Counted from the first letter of the stretch, positions 9,761-19,413 are shown. The stretch is DNA of 37,999 nt from Proteiniphilum sp. (GCA_011620695.1 WOYT01000045.1:1-37999), one strand, 5' to 3'. Notes: generated by a model from the sequence alone, not told the origin. Numbers and translations: made by a program.

Positions 9761-10582
9761 ATGACCGACAAGACCCGACAACTAATAGAGCAATTCAGTC
9801 CCCAGCCCATCAACATCCCTGTCAACAAGTGCGAACTGGAGGAGGTGATCGACACGCTGATCAACCTGATGTTTCCCATCTGCGACTGTCCCGAGGGGAT
9901 GTATGTGCAGGAGGGACTCAAGACGGCAGCCGAGAAGCTACATGCCAACATCACCATGCTCCACAACCAGCAGGCGGCAGATGAGAAGACAGAAGCCTTT
10001 TTCGCATGCTATCCTGCTTTGCAGGAACGGCTCTACAAGGATGCCGCCTGCTACCTGCAGTATGACCCCGCGGCCAAGAGCCTGGAGGAGGTGGTCATCA
10101 CCTACCCCGGCTTCTATGCACTCTGTGCCTACCGGATCGCACACGCGTTGTATGAGCTGGGGCTCCCGCTCATCTCCCGTCTCTTTTCTGAGCATGCCCA
10201 TGCCCGTGTGGGTATCGATATCCACCCGGCGGCACGCATCGGGAAAAATTTCTTCATGGACCACGGCACCGGCATCGTGATCGGTGAGACGACCGAGATC
10301 GGTGACAATGTAAAGATCTACCAGGGAGTAACGCTGGGTGCGCTCTACGTGGAGAAGAAACTCTCCAATGTGAAACGCCACCCCACCGTGGAGGACAATG
10401 TGGTGATCTACGCCAATGCCACCATCCTGGGGGGGGCCACGGTCATCGGTCACGACTCCACCATCGGGGGGGGTGCATGGCTCACACGGAGTGTGATCCC
10501 ATACTCCCTGGTAACCAATTCTGTGGATGTAAAGATCAGATCCGGTAAAGATTTCAGCGGTCCATTTGATTATGTGATATAA
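9761..10582 (+). CDS. cysE: Serine O-acetyltransferase
   Basis: The enzyme makes O-acetylserine from serine and acetyl-CoA, the committed step of cysteine synthesis. It has 273 residues. An alpha-helical N-terminal half is followed by a hexapeptide-repeat beta-helix from about residue 145, with IDIHPAARIGKNFFMDHGTGIVIGE carrying the catalytic Asp-His pair, then TTEIGDNVKIYQGVTLGA and TVEDNVVIYANATILGGATVIG. The spacing between DHGTG and the substrate-site residues fits the EpsC/CysE type of Bacteroidota. It starts at an ATG, 33 bases after the DUF4954 gene. Its last 29 bases overlap the 3' end of mfd on the opposite strand. Confidence 0.95.
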   Translation: MTDKTRQLIEQFSPQPINIPVNKCELEEVIDTLINLMFPICDCPEGMYVQEGLKTAAEKLHANITMLHNQQAADEKTEAFFACYPALQERLYKDAACYLQYDPAAKSLEEVVITYPGFYALCAYRIAHALYELGLPLISRLFSEHAHARVGIDIHPAARIGKNFFMDHGTGIVIGETTEIGDNVKIYQGVTLGALYVEKKLSNVKRHPTVEDNVVIYANATILGGATVIGHDSTIGGGAWLTRSVIPYSLVTNSVDVKIRSGKDFSGPFDYVI

Positions 10583-13500
10583 GCATCTCCTCCAGCGCAG
10601 CCACCGCTGTTTCCACGGTACCGATGTTACGTATCACCACGGAACGTTTTTTGCCATTCTCCCGCAGCTGGCACTGGCTGGAGTGATGCTGCACGAAGAG
10701 CATCAACTTGTCGAAAGCAGCAGACCGGTAATAGGGTGAGTCGGGATCGCTGATCAGGTTGAGGCTCATCTGTCCATTCTTCAGCACCACCTTTTCCATG
10801 CCGAGCGCTTTGGCCAGTCGCCGCAACCGCACGATGCGGATCAGCTCCCTGCCCTGTGGCGGTATCTTGCCGAAGCGGTCCTCGAGGCGTGCGGTGAATT
10901 CGAGCATCTCGGTTTCGGTCTCTATGTTGTCCAGCTCCCGGTAGATAGCCACCCGCTCAGCATCATTGGGGATATACATCACCGGGAACATCAGCTCCAG
11001 ATCACTTTCCACCAGCACATCCTCCACAAATCCCTGCTCCTCAGCCTTTGCCTCCTGCGCCTCGCGGTAGAGGTCTGAGAACTCCTCCTTGCGCAGCTCC
11101 TGTACCGCCTCAGTGAGGATCTTGCGGTAGGTCTCGTATCCCAGGTCGGCAATGAAACCGCTCTGCTCGGCACCCAGCAGGTTACCTGCACCGCGGATAT
11201 CCAGATCCTGCATGGCGATATGGATGCCGCTGCCCAGCTCGGAGAAGTTTTCGATGGCCTGCAGGCGGCGGCGCGAATCGACGCTCAACGTGTAGAGGGG
11301 AGGCGCAAGCAGGTAGCAGAACGCCTTGCGGTTGCTGCGCCCCACCCTGCCACGCAGCTGGTGGAGGTCGCTCAGTCCGAAGTTCTGGGCATCGATCACG
11401 AGGATGGTATTCACGTTGGGCATGTCGATGCCCGACTCGATGATGGTGGTGGCGATCAGCACGTCCTGTTCCTGATCGATGAAATCGGCGATCACTCTCT
11501 CCAGCTTCTTCGGATCCATCTGCCCATGACCCACGGCGATCCGCACATCCGGGATCTCACGCTTGATGAGTGCCTCCAGTTCGTAGATGTTCTGTATGCG
11601 GTTATTCACGATAAAGACCTGGCCGTTGCGGCTCATCTCGAAGTTGATGGCATCGCGGATGACCTCGATGTCGAAGGTGTGCACTTCGGTCTGCACCGGG
11701 TAACGGTTAGGCGGTGGTGTGTTGATGGTGGAGAGGTCACGCGACCCCATCAGCGAGAACTGGAGGGTGCGGGGGATGGGTGTAGCGGTCATGGTGAGCG
11801 TATCGACGTTCACCTTGAGTTGTTTCAGCTTCTCTTTTACCGATACGCCGAACTTCTGCTCCTCGTCGATGATGAGCAGGCCCAGGTCATGGAACTGCAC
11901 ATCCTTACCCACCAGGCGATGGGTACCGATCAGGATGTCGATCTTGCCCTCCTTCAGGTTGTTCAGGATCTCTTTCTGTTCCTTGCTGCTGCGTGCGCGG
12001 CTCAGGTAATCCACTGTCACCGGGAAGTTGGCCAGGCGGTCGCGGAAGGTGTGGTAGTGCTGTGTAGCCAGCACGGTGGTAGGCACCAGCACGGCGGTCT
12101 GCTTGCCGTCGGTAGCCGCCTTGAAGGCAGCCCGCACGGCGATCTCGGTCTTGCCGAAGCCCACGTCGCCGCAGATCAGGCGATCCATGGGCTGTTCACT
12201 CTGCATATCGGCTTTCACATCACGCGTAGCCTTGAGCTGGTCGGGCGTATCCTCATACATGAAAGAAGCCTCCAGCTCGGTCTGCAGGTAGGAGTCACGC
12301 GAAAAGGCATATCCTTTCTCCTCCAGCCGGCGGGCATAGAGCTTAATCAGATCGCGGGCGATGTCCTTGATCTTCTTCTTGGTTCGCTCCTTCACTTTCT
12401 CCCAGGCGCCGGAGCCCAGCTTATTGAGCTGGGGCGACTCACCCTCTTTGCCCTTGTACTTGGAAACCTTGTGCAGCGCGTGAATGGAGACGAACACCGC
12501 GTCGTTGTTCAGGTAGGTGAGCTTGATCACCTCCTGCACCTTGTCGCCGATGCGCAGGCGCACCAACCCCGCAAAACGGCCGATGCCATGGTCCATGTGC
12601 ACCACGTAATCGCCCTGCTGCAGCTGGTTGATCTCCTTTAGTGTGAGGGCGAGCTTACCGGTGCGAGCCTTTTCCGACTTGAGGCTGTACTTATGAAAAC
12701 GGTCGAAGATCTGGTGGTCGGTGAAACAACATATCTTCAGCGTCTCACATGAGAAGCCCTCGTGTAACGTCTTGTTTACCGGCACGAAAGGGATGGGATC
12801 GTTTCGGTCCTCGAAGATATGGAAGAGTCGCTTCTGCTGCTTCTCGCTGTCACTCAGGATATAGAGACTGTATCCATTGTCAATAAAATGATGGAGCGAC
12901 TCGCTCAGGAGGTCGAAGTTCTTGTGGTAGAGCGGCTGCAGGGAGGTCTGAAAGCGCAGGGTCGCATCGGGTGTCTCCTGCATCGTCACATCAAACCGCA
13001 GTTGACGGAAAGGAGCGATGTGCGACAGGAACTCCTCCCTGGTCAGCAGGTCAGCTTTGACAAACTCCACATCTTTGGGGTCGATGTGCAGCTCATCCTG
13101 ATTGAGCGACTCCACGCGGCTGGCGATCCAACGCATATCCTCCACCCCGATCACGCATCTTCCAGGCAACGAGTCGAACAGAGAGGCATGCAGTCCGCCA
13201 CTGCGACTGAACTCGGGCACGATACGTACCTCGTTGAGCTTCTCTTTCGAGAGCTGTGTCTCCAGGTCGAATGTACGGATGGTCTCCACCTCATCGCCAA
13301 AGAAATCGATCCGGTAGGGCAGCTCGCCGGAGAAAGAGAAGACATCGAGGATGCTCCCTCTCACTGCATACTGTCCCGGCTCATATACATAATCAACGTA
13401 CTGAAACCCGTAGCTGTCAAGCAGCTCGCTTACAAAGGAAGCATCGACCTGCTCACCTGCCGACAGCTTCAGCGTCTTCTCCGCCAGCTGATCGCGGGAG

Positions 13501-13907
13501 ACGGTCTTCTCCGCCAGTGCATCGGGGTAGCTGACAATGATCAACGGACCGGGATCATCCTGCAATCGACTCAGTGTTTCGGTGCGGAGCACCTCGTTAG
13601 CGGCATCGAGCTGCCCGTAACGGGCCGCCCGCTTGTAAGCCGAGGGGAAGAAGAGCACCTCATGAGAGCCGATCAGTTGCGTCAGATCGTGATAGAAGTA
13701 ACCAGCCGTTTCGGCATCGTTGAGGATATAGAGATAGGTTTGTGGAGCCCTGTGAAAGAGGGAAACGGCAAAAAGCGCACGCGACGACCCCTGCAAACCG
13801 GATACCGATATCAAGTGCACCTTATCGAGTAACGAGCCTGCCGCTGCAATATTGGGATGGAGATCCATCCGCTGTTGAAGTTGCGTAATCTCTATTGTTT
13901 CAACCAT
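10554..13907 (-). CDS. mfd: Transcription-repair coupling factor Mfd
   Basis: Mfd displaces RNA polymerase stalled at DNA lesions and recruits UvrA for nucleotide excision repair. With 1117 residues it is close to the 1148 of E. coli. An N-terminal UvrB-like region (about 1-350) is followed by a CarD-like RNA-polymerase-interaction domain at about 425-500 (GDYVVHMDHGIGRF). The SF2 motor has Walker A GDVGFGKTE at 580-588 with Lys586, DEEQ at 681-684, ATPIPRTL and GRVGRS. The TRCF domain closes the protein. It starts at the ATG at 13907 and diverges from the glycogen synthase gene across a shared inverted repeat. Its 3' end overlaps cysE tail to tail. Confidence 0.97.
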   Translation of the reverse strand: MVETIEITQLQQRMDLHPNIAAAGSLLDKVHLISVSGLQGSSRALFAVSLFHRAPQTYLYILNDAETAGYFYHDLTQLIGSHEVLFFPSAYKRAARYGQLDAANEVLRTETLSRLQDDPGPLIIVSYPDALAEKTVSRDQLAEKTLKLSAGEQVDASFVSELLDSYGFQYVDYVYEPGQYAVRGSILDVFSFSGELPYRIDFFGDEVETIRTFDLETQLSKEKLNEVRIVPEFSRSGGLHASLFDSLPGRCVIGVEDMRWIASRVESLNQDELHIDPKDVEFVKADLLTREEFLSHIAPFRQLRFDVTMQETPDATLRFQTSLQPLYHKNFDLLSESLHHFIDNGYSLYILSDSEKQQKRLFHIFEDRNDPIPFVPVNKTLHEGFSCETLKICCFTDHQIFDRFHKYSLKSEKARTGKLALTLKEINQLQQGDYVVHMDHGIGRFAGLVRLRIGDKVQEVIKLTYLNNDAVFVSIHALHKVSKYKGKEGESPQLNKLGSGAWEKVKERTKKKIKDIARDLIKLYARRLEEKGYAFSRDSYLQTELEASFMYEDTPDQLKATRDVKADMQSEQPMDRLICGDVGFGKTEIAVRAAFKAATDGKQTAVLVPTTVLATQHYHTFRDRLANFPVTVDYLSRARSSKEQKEILNNLKEGKIDILIGTHRLVGKDVQFHDLGLLIIDEEQKFGVSVKEKLKQLKVNVDTLTMTATPIPRTLQFSLMGSRDLSTINTPPPNRYPVQTEVHTFDIEVIRDAINFEMSRNGQVFIVNNRIQNIYELEALIKREIPDVRIAVGHGQMDPKKLERVIADFIDQEQDVLIATTIIESGIDMPNVNTILVIDAQNFGLSDLHQLRGRVGRSNRKAFCYLLAPPLYTLSVDSRRRLQAIENFSELGSGIHIAMQDLDIRGAGNLLGAEQSGFIADLGYETYRKILTEAVQELRKEEFSDLYREAQEAKAEEQGFVEDVLVESDLELMFPVMYIPNDAERVAIYRELDNIETETEMLEFTARLEDRFGKIPPQGRELIRIVRLRRLAKALGMEKVVLKNGQMSLNLISDPDSPYYRSAAFDKLMLFVQHHSSQCQLRENGKKRSVVIRNIGTVETAVAALEEMLISHNQMDR

Positions 13908-13916
13908 TCAAATGAA

Positions 13917-13954
13917 AGTACAAAGGTAATCCTTTTTTTTATTACCTTTGTACT
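13917..13954. promoter_or_regulatory. Divergent mfd / glycogen synthase promoter built on a perfect inverted repeat
   Basis: AGTACAAAGGTAAT (13917-13930) is the exact reverse complement of ATTACCTTTGTACT (13941-13954), with a 10-base spacer. Each arm holds a TACCTTTG -7 box: 13928-13921 pointing to mfd and 13943-13950 pointing to the glycogen synthase gene. Neither has a TTTG at the usual -33 distance, where the opposite arm lies. Polymerases could not occupy both sides at once, so the two genes may compete or share a regulator; that part is inference. Confidence 0.65.
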
Positions 13955-13977
13955 CGTTCCAACAAGAAATTGATGTT

Positions 13978-15672
13978 ATGCAGATTGATACCCGTCATAC
14001 GCCCGACTACATCTTCGAAACCAGCTGGGAGGTATGCAACAAGGTAGGCGGTATTTATACCGTACTCTCCACCCGAGCCAACTCCCTCCAAAAACTATAT
14101 AAAGACCGCATTTTTTTTATCGGACCCGATCTCTGGCAGGAACGGGAGAATCCCTGGTTCAGGGAAGATCGCACCCTCTACGCGGAGTGGTGCGACTTCG
14201 CGAAGAGCAACCAAAACCTGGAGATACGTGCCGGACGATGGGATGTGCCGGGAGAGCCGATTGTCTTCCTGGTGAAGTTCGATGCTTTCTTCGCGAAGCA
14301 GAACGATATCTACACCTCCATGTGGATTGATTTCGGAGTGGATTCGCTCCATGCCTATGGCGACTATCATGAGTCGGTGATGTTTGCCTATGCCACAGGC
14401 CTGGTGATCGAGAGTTTTTATCGTTATCACAAGCTGGAGGCTGACAACGTGGTTGCCCACTTCAACGAGTGGATGGCGGGAGCGGGCGCGCTCTATATCC
14501 GCAAGCATCTGCCCAAGATCGCCACCCTCTTCACCACCCACGCCACCTCCATCGGCCGCTCCATTGCCAGCAACAACCTACCGCTCTACGATCGCCTGAA
14601 AGAGTACAACGGCGACCAGATGGCGCGTCAGCTCAACATGTCGTCCAAACACTCCATCGAGAAGAAAGCGGCTCAAAACGTGGACTGCTTCACCACCGTG
14701 AGCGATATCACCGCCCGCGAGTGTGCGCAGCTGTTGCAACGTCAACCCGACGTGGTGACACCCAACGGTTTCGAGAAAGATTTCATTCCAAAAGGGGAAG
14801 CATACGGTGAAGCACGTGAACGTGCCCGCGGGGTACTGCTGCAGGTGGCGGAGAAGATGCTGGGTCACGCTGTCGATCCCGATGCACTGTTGATAGGCAC
14901 CAGTGGGCGCTATGAATACAGGAACAAGGGGCTTGATCTGTTCGTGGAGTCGATGAACCGGCTGCATAAGATGCCGGGGCTGACAAAAGATGTGATCGCT
15001 TTTATCATGGTACCCGGCTGGATCAGGGGGCCCCGTACCGATTTACAGGCACTGCTGAGGGGTGAGTCACTGCCCGGGGGTAGTGTCAATGGAAAAGAGT
15101 GTCCCTTTGTGACCCACGAGCTGATGGAACCGGAGCATGACAGCATCCTCAACCAGGTGCAACATTCCGGATTCTGCAACAGCGAGCATGAGCGGGTGAA
15201 GATCATCTTCGTACCCTCCTACCTGAATGGTGACGACGGCATCTTCAACCTGCCCTACTACGATCTATTAATCGGACTGGATCTCTCGATCTTCCCCTCC
15301 TATTACGAGCCATGGGGCTACACGCCGCACGAGAGCGTCGCTTTTTCAATCCCCACCATTACCACGTCGCTTGCCGGCTTTGGCGTATGGGCACAAAAGC
15401 AGGGTGACCAGAAAGGGATGGATGATGGCATCGAGGTGATCCACCGGGATGACAGCAACCACGCTGAGGTTGCCGATGAGATTGCACTTCTGGTGCTGGA
15501 CTTCTCACAGAAAAGTGAAGAGCAGGTGAAACTGTTGAAAGAGCGTGCCGCCGCCCTGTCGGACAAGGCGGACTGGGCTCACTTTGTTGCACATTACCAG
15601 GAGGCATACTGCAAAGCTTTGCATAACTCCTTCGTCAGATTATCCAAACCCTGCAAACTTAAAGCAGAATAA
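13978..15672 (+). CDS. GT3-like (eukaryote-type) glycogen synthase
   Basis: The product has 564 residues and transfers glucose from a nucleotide sugar to growing glycogen. The N-terminal SWEVCNKVGGIYTVLSTRA holds the sugar-nucleotide binding glycine loop. A central HFNEWMAGAGALYIRKHLP is typical of glycogen synthases, and the C-terminal domain has GTSGRYEYRNKGLDLF. The E-x7-E motif of retaining glycosyltransferases is Glu444 and Glu452 in YYEPWGYTPHE. This organisation resembles the GT3 glycogen synthases of animals and fungi, which also occur in Bacteroidota, rather than bacterial GlgA. The frame is open to a TTG at 13948, but that TTG lies in the -7 box, so the ATG at 13978 is chosen. The phosphorylase gene follows after a hairpin. 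Confidence 0.92.
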   Translation: MQIDTRHTPDYIFETSWEVCNKVGGIYTVLSTRANSLQKLYKDRIFFIGPDLWQERENPWFREDRTLYAEWCDFAKSNQNLEIRAGRWDVPGEPIVFLVKFDAFFAKQNDIYTSMWIDFGVDSLHAYGDYHESVMFAYATGLVIESFYRYHKLEADNVVAHFNEWMAGAGALYIRKHLPKIATLFTTHATSIGRSIASNNLPLYDRLKEYNGDQMARQLNMSSKHSIEKKAAQNVDCFTTVSDITARECAQLLQRQPDVVTPNGFEKDFIPKGEAYGEARERARGVLLQVAEKMLGHAVDPDALLIGTSGRYEYRNKGLDLFVESMNRLHKMPGLTKDVIAFIMVPGWIRGPRTDLQALLRGESLPGGSVNGKECPFVTHELMEPEHDSILNQVQHSGFCNSEHERVKIIFVPSYLNGDDGIFNLPYYDLLIGLDLSIFPSYYEPWGYTPHESVAFSIPTITTSLAGFGVWAQKQGDQKGMDDGIEVIHRDDSNHAEVADEIALLVLDFSQKSEEQVKLLKERAAALSDKADWAHFVAHYQEAYCKALHNSFVRLSKPCKLKAE

Positions 15673-15698
15673 AGTGTTATATTTATCTATGAAAGTCT

Positions 15699-15725
15699 GA
15701 TGCCGCTATCTCGACAAGCGGCATC
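15699..15725 (+). terminator. Hairpin terminator after the glycogen synthase gene
   Basis: GATGCCGCT (15699-15707) and AGCGGCATC (15717-15725) form a perfect 9-bp GC-rich stem with a 9-base loop. It is followed by CTGTTTG, a weak U-tract. It lies 27 bases after the stop codon, so the phosphorylase gene may have its own promoter; none fitting the consensus is visible in 15726-15805, which is AT-rich. Confidence 0.6.
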
Positions 15726-15805
15726 CTGTTTGTATGATTCAGCTATCATTCAGGTTGTTATTAAAATAAAATAAATATTAAGTAGGAAATAAAACAGAAC
15801 CAACA

Positions 15806-18370
15806 ATGATCATAAAATCGAGTTATTCCAATGCTCCGGTCTGGAGAGATATCCATGTGCATGCCGAGCTACCCGCGGAGCTGCGTCCCCTTGAAGAGAT
15901 CGCGCACAACCTCTGGTGGGTCTGGAACGAAGAGGCGAAAGCAATTTTCGAGACGATGGATCCACAGGAGTGGGAGGAGAGTGGCAAGAACCCGGTGGTT
16001 CTACTGCTGAACCTGAAGTCAGACACCGCGGAGCGGATCATCCACGACAGTGAGATGATGGCACGCATCGAGCGTGTTTACCGCAAATTCCGTGATTACA
16101 TGGCAGTTCCCATGAACAGTAATCGACCCAGTGTGGCTTACTTCAGCATGGAGTATGGCTTGTCACATGTGCTGAAGATCTATTCGGGCGGTCTGGGTAT
16201 CCTGGCAGGTGACTACCTCAAGGAGGCAAGCGACAGCAATGTAAACATGACCGCTGTAGGTTTTCTCTACCGCTACGGTTACTTCACCCAATCCCTCTCA
16301 ATAGATGGTCAGCAGATTGCGAACTACGAAGCGCAGCATTTCGGTAACCTGCCCATCACGCAGGTGATGAACGATGATGGCACACCAATGATCCTGGAGG
16401 TACCCTTTCACGATCGCATCATCTACTCGCATATCTGGAAAGTAGCAGTGGGCAGGGTCAACCTCTACCTGATGGATACCGATTTCGATTCGAACAGCGA
16501 ATTCGACCGTTCCATCACCCATCATCTCTACGGGGGTGACTGGGAGAACCGCATGAAGCAGGAATTCATGCTCGGCATCGGTGGCATCCTGCTGCTCAAC
16601 AAGCTGGGCATCAAGAAAGATGTCTATCACATGAACGAAGGTCATGCCGCCCTGATCAGTGTACAGCGCTTGCTGGACTATATCAGGGAAGAGGGACTCA
16701 CATTCCATGAAGCACTGGAAGTAGTACGTGCCTCCTCGCTCTACACCGTTCATACCCCCGTACCGGCCGGCCATGACTATTTCGATGAGGCGCTGATCGG
16801 CAAGTACATGTCTCCAATCGTACTAGAGCTGGGAATCACCTGGCAGCAGTTCATGGACATGGGACGTGCCAACCCCGGCACCCAGGAGAAGTTCTCCATG
16901 AGCGTCTTCGCGCTGAACACGGCACAGGAGAGCAACGGCGTGAGCAAGCTGCATGGTACCGTGTCACAGAAGATGTTCCAGCCGGTGTGGAAAGGCTATT
17001 TCCCCGAGGAACTACATGTAGGTTACGTGACCAACGGGGTACATCTCCCCAGTTGGGCCACCTCGTCGGTGAAGGCACTTTACGAGAAACATTTTGGAGA
17101 CTCTTTCTACGCGGATCAGTCCAATCCTGAGAGCTGGAAGAAGATCTGGGATGTGAATGACGAAGAGCTGTGGGAGCTGCGGATGCATCTGAAGAAGAAG
17201 CTGGTGGACTACATCCAGGTGGAATTCAAGGAGGGATGGCTCAAGAACCAGGCCGATCCGTCGCGGATCATGAGCATGCTGGAGGAGGTGAACCCCAATG
17301 CGCTGCTGATAGGGTTTGCACGCCGTTTTGCCACCTACAAGCGGGCGCATCTGCTCTTCACCGACCTGGATCGACTGTCACGCATCGTGAACAATCCGAA
17401 GTATCCGGTGCAATTCATCTTTGCCGGGAAGGCGCATCCCGCCGATGGCGGCGGACAGGGGCTGATCAAGCAGATTGTGGAGATCTCCCGTCGTCCCGAG
17501 TTCCTGGGCAAGATCATCTTCCTGGAGAACTATGACATGCGACTGGCGAAGCGATTGGTATCGGGTGTGGACATCTGGCTCAACACCCCCACCCGGGCGC
17601 AGGAAGCCTCCGGCACCTCGGGAGAGAAAGCCGAAATGAACGGGGTACTGAACCTCTCGGTGCTGGATGGATGGTGGTATGAAGGTTATCGCGAGGGTGC
17701 CGGCTGGGCACTGACCGACAAGCGTAACTACGACAATCAATCGTTCCAGGATGAGCTGGATGCCTCCACCATCTACTCGATGCTCGAGAATGAGATCATC
17801 CCGCTCTATTATGCCCATAACAGCCAGGGTTACTCTCCCGAGTGGATCCAGTATATCAAGAAGTCGATGGCCGAAATCGCGCCACACTACACCACCAAGC
17901 GGATGATGGACGATTATTATGACCGTTTCTACAACAAGCTGAGCGTTCGCTCAAAGCTGCTTCATGCAGACAACTATGCCAAGGCAAAAGAGATTGTTCG
18001 CTGGAAAGAGGATACCGCCTCCAAATGGGACAGCCTTGAGGTGGTGAAGCTGGAGTTCAACCCGAACCAGCAGAAGGATGGCTCAAAAGGAAAGAACGAA
18101 GTGTTCGGCAGGGTGGTGATCGACCGTAAGGAGCTCACCTGCGATCTGGGTGTGGAGGGTGTGGTTGTGGACCAGGATCCCAGGAGCAACGAACAGCAGT
18201 ACATCGAATCCTGCCCGTTTGAGCTGGTGAAGCAGGAAGGCAACCTGCTCTATTTCGAGACGCGCTGCGGTCTGAAAGATCCGGGTGCCCATCAGTTTGG
18301 TTTGCGGATCTATCCGAAGCATCCCGACCTGCCACACCGGATGGATTTTGCCTACATGCGCTGGATCTGA
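15806..18370 (+). CDS. glgP: Alpha-glucan (glycogen/maltodextrin) phosphorylase
   Basis: This PLP enzyme releases glucose-1-phosphate from alpha-1,4-glucans. The product has 854 residues, normal for the DUF3417-containing GT35 type of phosphorylase found in many bacteria and archaea. The N-terminal part (about 1-110) is the DUF3417-like region with [19 protein letters not shown]. The catalytic core includes [26 protein letters not shown] and HMNEGHAAL. The PLP-binding lysine is Lys608 in [14 protein letters not shown], followed by [10 protein letters not shown]. It starts at an ATG after an A-rich stretch and is cytosolic. Being next to the glycogen synthase gene, it supplies the breakdown half of storage-glucan turnover. 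A strong terminator follows. Confidence 0.94.
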   Translation: MIIKSSYSNAPVWRDIHVHAELPAELRPLEEIAHNLWWVWNEEAKAIFETMDPQEWEESGKNPVVLLLNLKSDTAERIIHDSEMMARIERVYRKFRDYMAVPMNSNRPSVAYFSMEYGLSHVLKIYSGGLGILAGDYLKEASDSNVNMTAVGFLYRYGYFTQSLSIDGQQIANYEAQHFGNLPITQVMNDDGTPMILEVPFHDRIIYSHIWKVAVGRVNLYLMDTDFDSNSEFDRSITHHLYGGDWENRMKQEFMLGIGGILLLNKLGIKKDVYHMNEGHAALISVQRLLDYIREEGLTFHEALEVVRASSLYTVHTPVPAGHDYFDEALIGKYMSPIVLELGITWQQFMDMGRANPGTQEKFSMSVFALNTAQESNGVSKLHGTVSQKMFQPVWKGYFPEELHVGYVTNGVHLPSWATSSVKALYEKHFGDSFYADQSNPESWKKIWDVNDEELWELRMHLKKKLVDYIQVEFKEGWLKNQADPSRIMSMLEEVNPNALLIGFARRFATYKRAHLLFTDLDRLSRIVNNPKYPVQFIFAGKAHPADGGGQGLIKQIVEISRRPEFLGKIIFLENYDMRLAKRLVSGVDIWLNTPTRAQEASGTSGEKAEMNGVLNLSVLDGWWYEGYREGAGWALTDKRNYDNQSFQDELDASTIYSMLENEIIPLYYAHNSQGYSPEWIQYIKKSMAEIAPHYTTKRMMDDYYDRFYNKLSVRSKLLHADNYAKAKEIVRWKEDTASKWDSLEVVKLEFNPNQQKDGSKGKNEVFGRVVIDRKELTCDLGVEGVVVDQDPRSNEQQYIESCPFELVKQEGNLLYFETRCGLKDPGAHQFGLRIYPKHPDLPHRMDFAYMRWI

Positions 18371-18398
18371 TGATCCCACCAACGGCAAATAAATTTAA

Positions 18399-18427
18399 AA
18401 AAGCGTCTCCATAACGGGGGCGCTTTT
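18399..18427. terminator. Bidirectional hairpin terminator between glgP and the AraC-type gene
   Basis: AAGCGTCTCC (18401-18410) pairs with GGGGGCGCTT (18416-18425), with two G-U pairs, on the + strand and is followed by TTTT. On the minus strand the same bases give a somewhat weaker stem followed by six Ts. It serves glgP and probably also the end of the convergent AraC-type transcript. It marks the edge of the GC-rich core block. Confidence 0.75.
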
Positions 18428-18509
18428 CACTTTCACCAGTCAGATCATACAAGATTGTCCGGATATAAAACCAAGATTGTGTCCAAAGTTCAATGAATAA
18501 AAGGGAGAG

Positions 18510-18992
18510 TCAAATTGCGTTGGACAACCTGCATCTTTGCGGTGAAATACCAAATCGTTTGCTGAAGACGTTCACCAGGTGAGAAACGCTTTTGAACTCA
18601 TACATCCGCGCGATCTCAGTAATGGTGAGGTCGGAGCTGAGCACCATCGAGTGAATCTCCTCCATCTTCCGTTCCAACAGCCACTGATAGGGAGTCTGGT
18701 TGAAACATTTCTTGAAGTGACGGGTGAATGTACGAAGGCAGTCATATCCGCATAACGTGGCCAGTTCTGTAATATTCTTCACCGAACCGTAATTGGCGAG
18801 CACCTTGTCTTCAAAGCTCTTCAACTTGGATGTGTGGGGGATCAGTTTCACCAGCACGATATCATTGTTGGGTGACGGTATAACCTTGCTTTTGAGCCCG
18901 TCGGAGAAGGTGAATGTGCATGATTCCACGTCTGTGAGCAGGTACTTGCGTACGCTCTCATCGTTACTGTTTTTTAATTTAGCGGCGTCCAT
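18510..18992 (-). CDS. Short AraC-type transcriptional regulator
   Basis: The C-terminal about 100 residues form the two helix-turn-helix units of the AraC DNA-binding domain: ITELATLCGYDCLRTFTRHFKK, then TPYQWLLERKMEEI, then LTITEIARMYEFKSVSHLVNVF. The N-terminal about 60 residues are too short for a usual AraC sensor domain and show no recognised fold. Two ATG starts are possible. The one at 18992 (160 residues) follows AAAGGACAGC and overlaps the preceding gene by 14 bases; the one at 19025 (171 residues) overlaps it by 47. I chose the shorter. It is cotranscribed with the DUF3244 gene. The target genes are unknown; the adjacent protease and SusCD loci are candidates by position only. Confidence 0.82.
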   Translation of the reverse strand: MDAAKLKNSNDESVRKYLLTDVESCTFTFSDGLKSKVIPSPNNDIVLVKLIPHTSKLKSFEDKVLANYGSVKNITELATLCGYDCLRTFTRHFKKCFNQTPYQWLLERKMEEIHSMVLSSDLTITEIARMYEFKSVSHLVNVFSKRFGISPQRCRLSNAI

Positions 18993-19413
18993 GCTGTCCT
19001 TTATTAAATGTTCCTGTAAATACATCTGAACCGAGAGTAATACGAATGGTATATTCTCCTGCGGGGAGACCGTTCAGATTGACTGCTTCAAACCCCATGT
19101 CATACACTTCAAAAAAGGTTTGTTTAGCTCCTTTGTTACCGATAATTTCCACCAATGCACTACCCCTGTAATTCTGCACCGAGATAGTCACCACGTTGCG
19201 GTAGTTGTATGCTTCCACTTCCGGTTCCACAGACACGGCCTGCATGCTAAACATCCTGTCGGCGCTTGCAATACGGGTGGTGCCGCCTTCACGTCCTAAC
19301 GCTATACGATCCGACAGATCGTCTTTCACTACATTTTTGATGGTAGAAGGGAACACAAGTGTACTGCAGACTGTAATCAGTAAAAATGAGAAAATTGTTC
19401 GTTTCATATTCAT
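18979..19413 (-). CDS. Small secreted DUF3244-like protein
   Basis: The product has 144 residues with a Sec signal peptide (MNMKRTIFSFLLITVCSTLVFPS). The mature part ends in a single beta-sandwich-like module with VTISVQNYRGSALVEI, EVYDMGFEAVNLNGLPAGEYTIRITLG and DVFTGTF. This matches the DUF3244 pattern, related in shape to T9SS and Ig-like C-terminal modules. Such proteins are usually periplasmic or surface-associated and have no known activity. An alternative ATG lies two codons in, at 19407. Its 3' end overlaps the AraC-type gene, and a promoter lies about 85 bases upstream. The family call is moderate. Confidence 0.8.
   Translation of the reverse strand: MNMKRTIFSFLLITVCSTLVFPSTIKNVVKDDLSDRIALGREGGTTRIASADRMFSMQAVSVEPEVEAYNYRNVVTISVQNYRGSALVEIIGNKGAKQTFFEVYDMGFEAVNLNGLPAGEYTIRITLGSDVFTGTFNKGQHGRR

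Noticed and set aside
11220-12641. Open frame of 473 codons on the + strand
   Set aside because: It lies entirely antisense to mfd, whose motifs are unmistakable, and its composition is a mirror of GC-rich codon use with no known domain.
12819-13832. Open frame of 337 codons on the + strand
   Set aside because: Antisense to the N-terminal part of mfd, with no recognisable protein.
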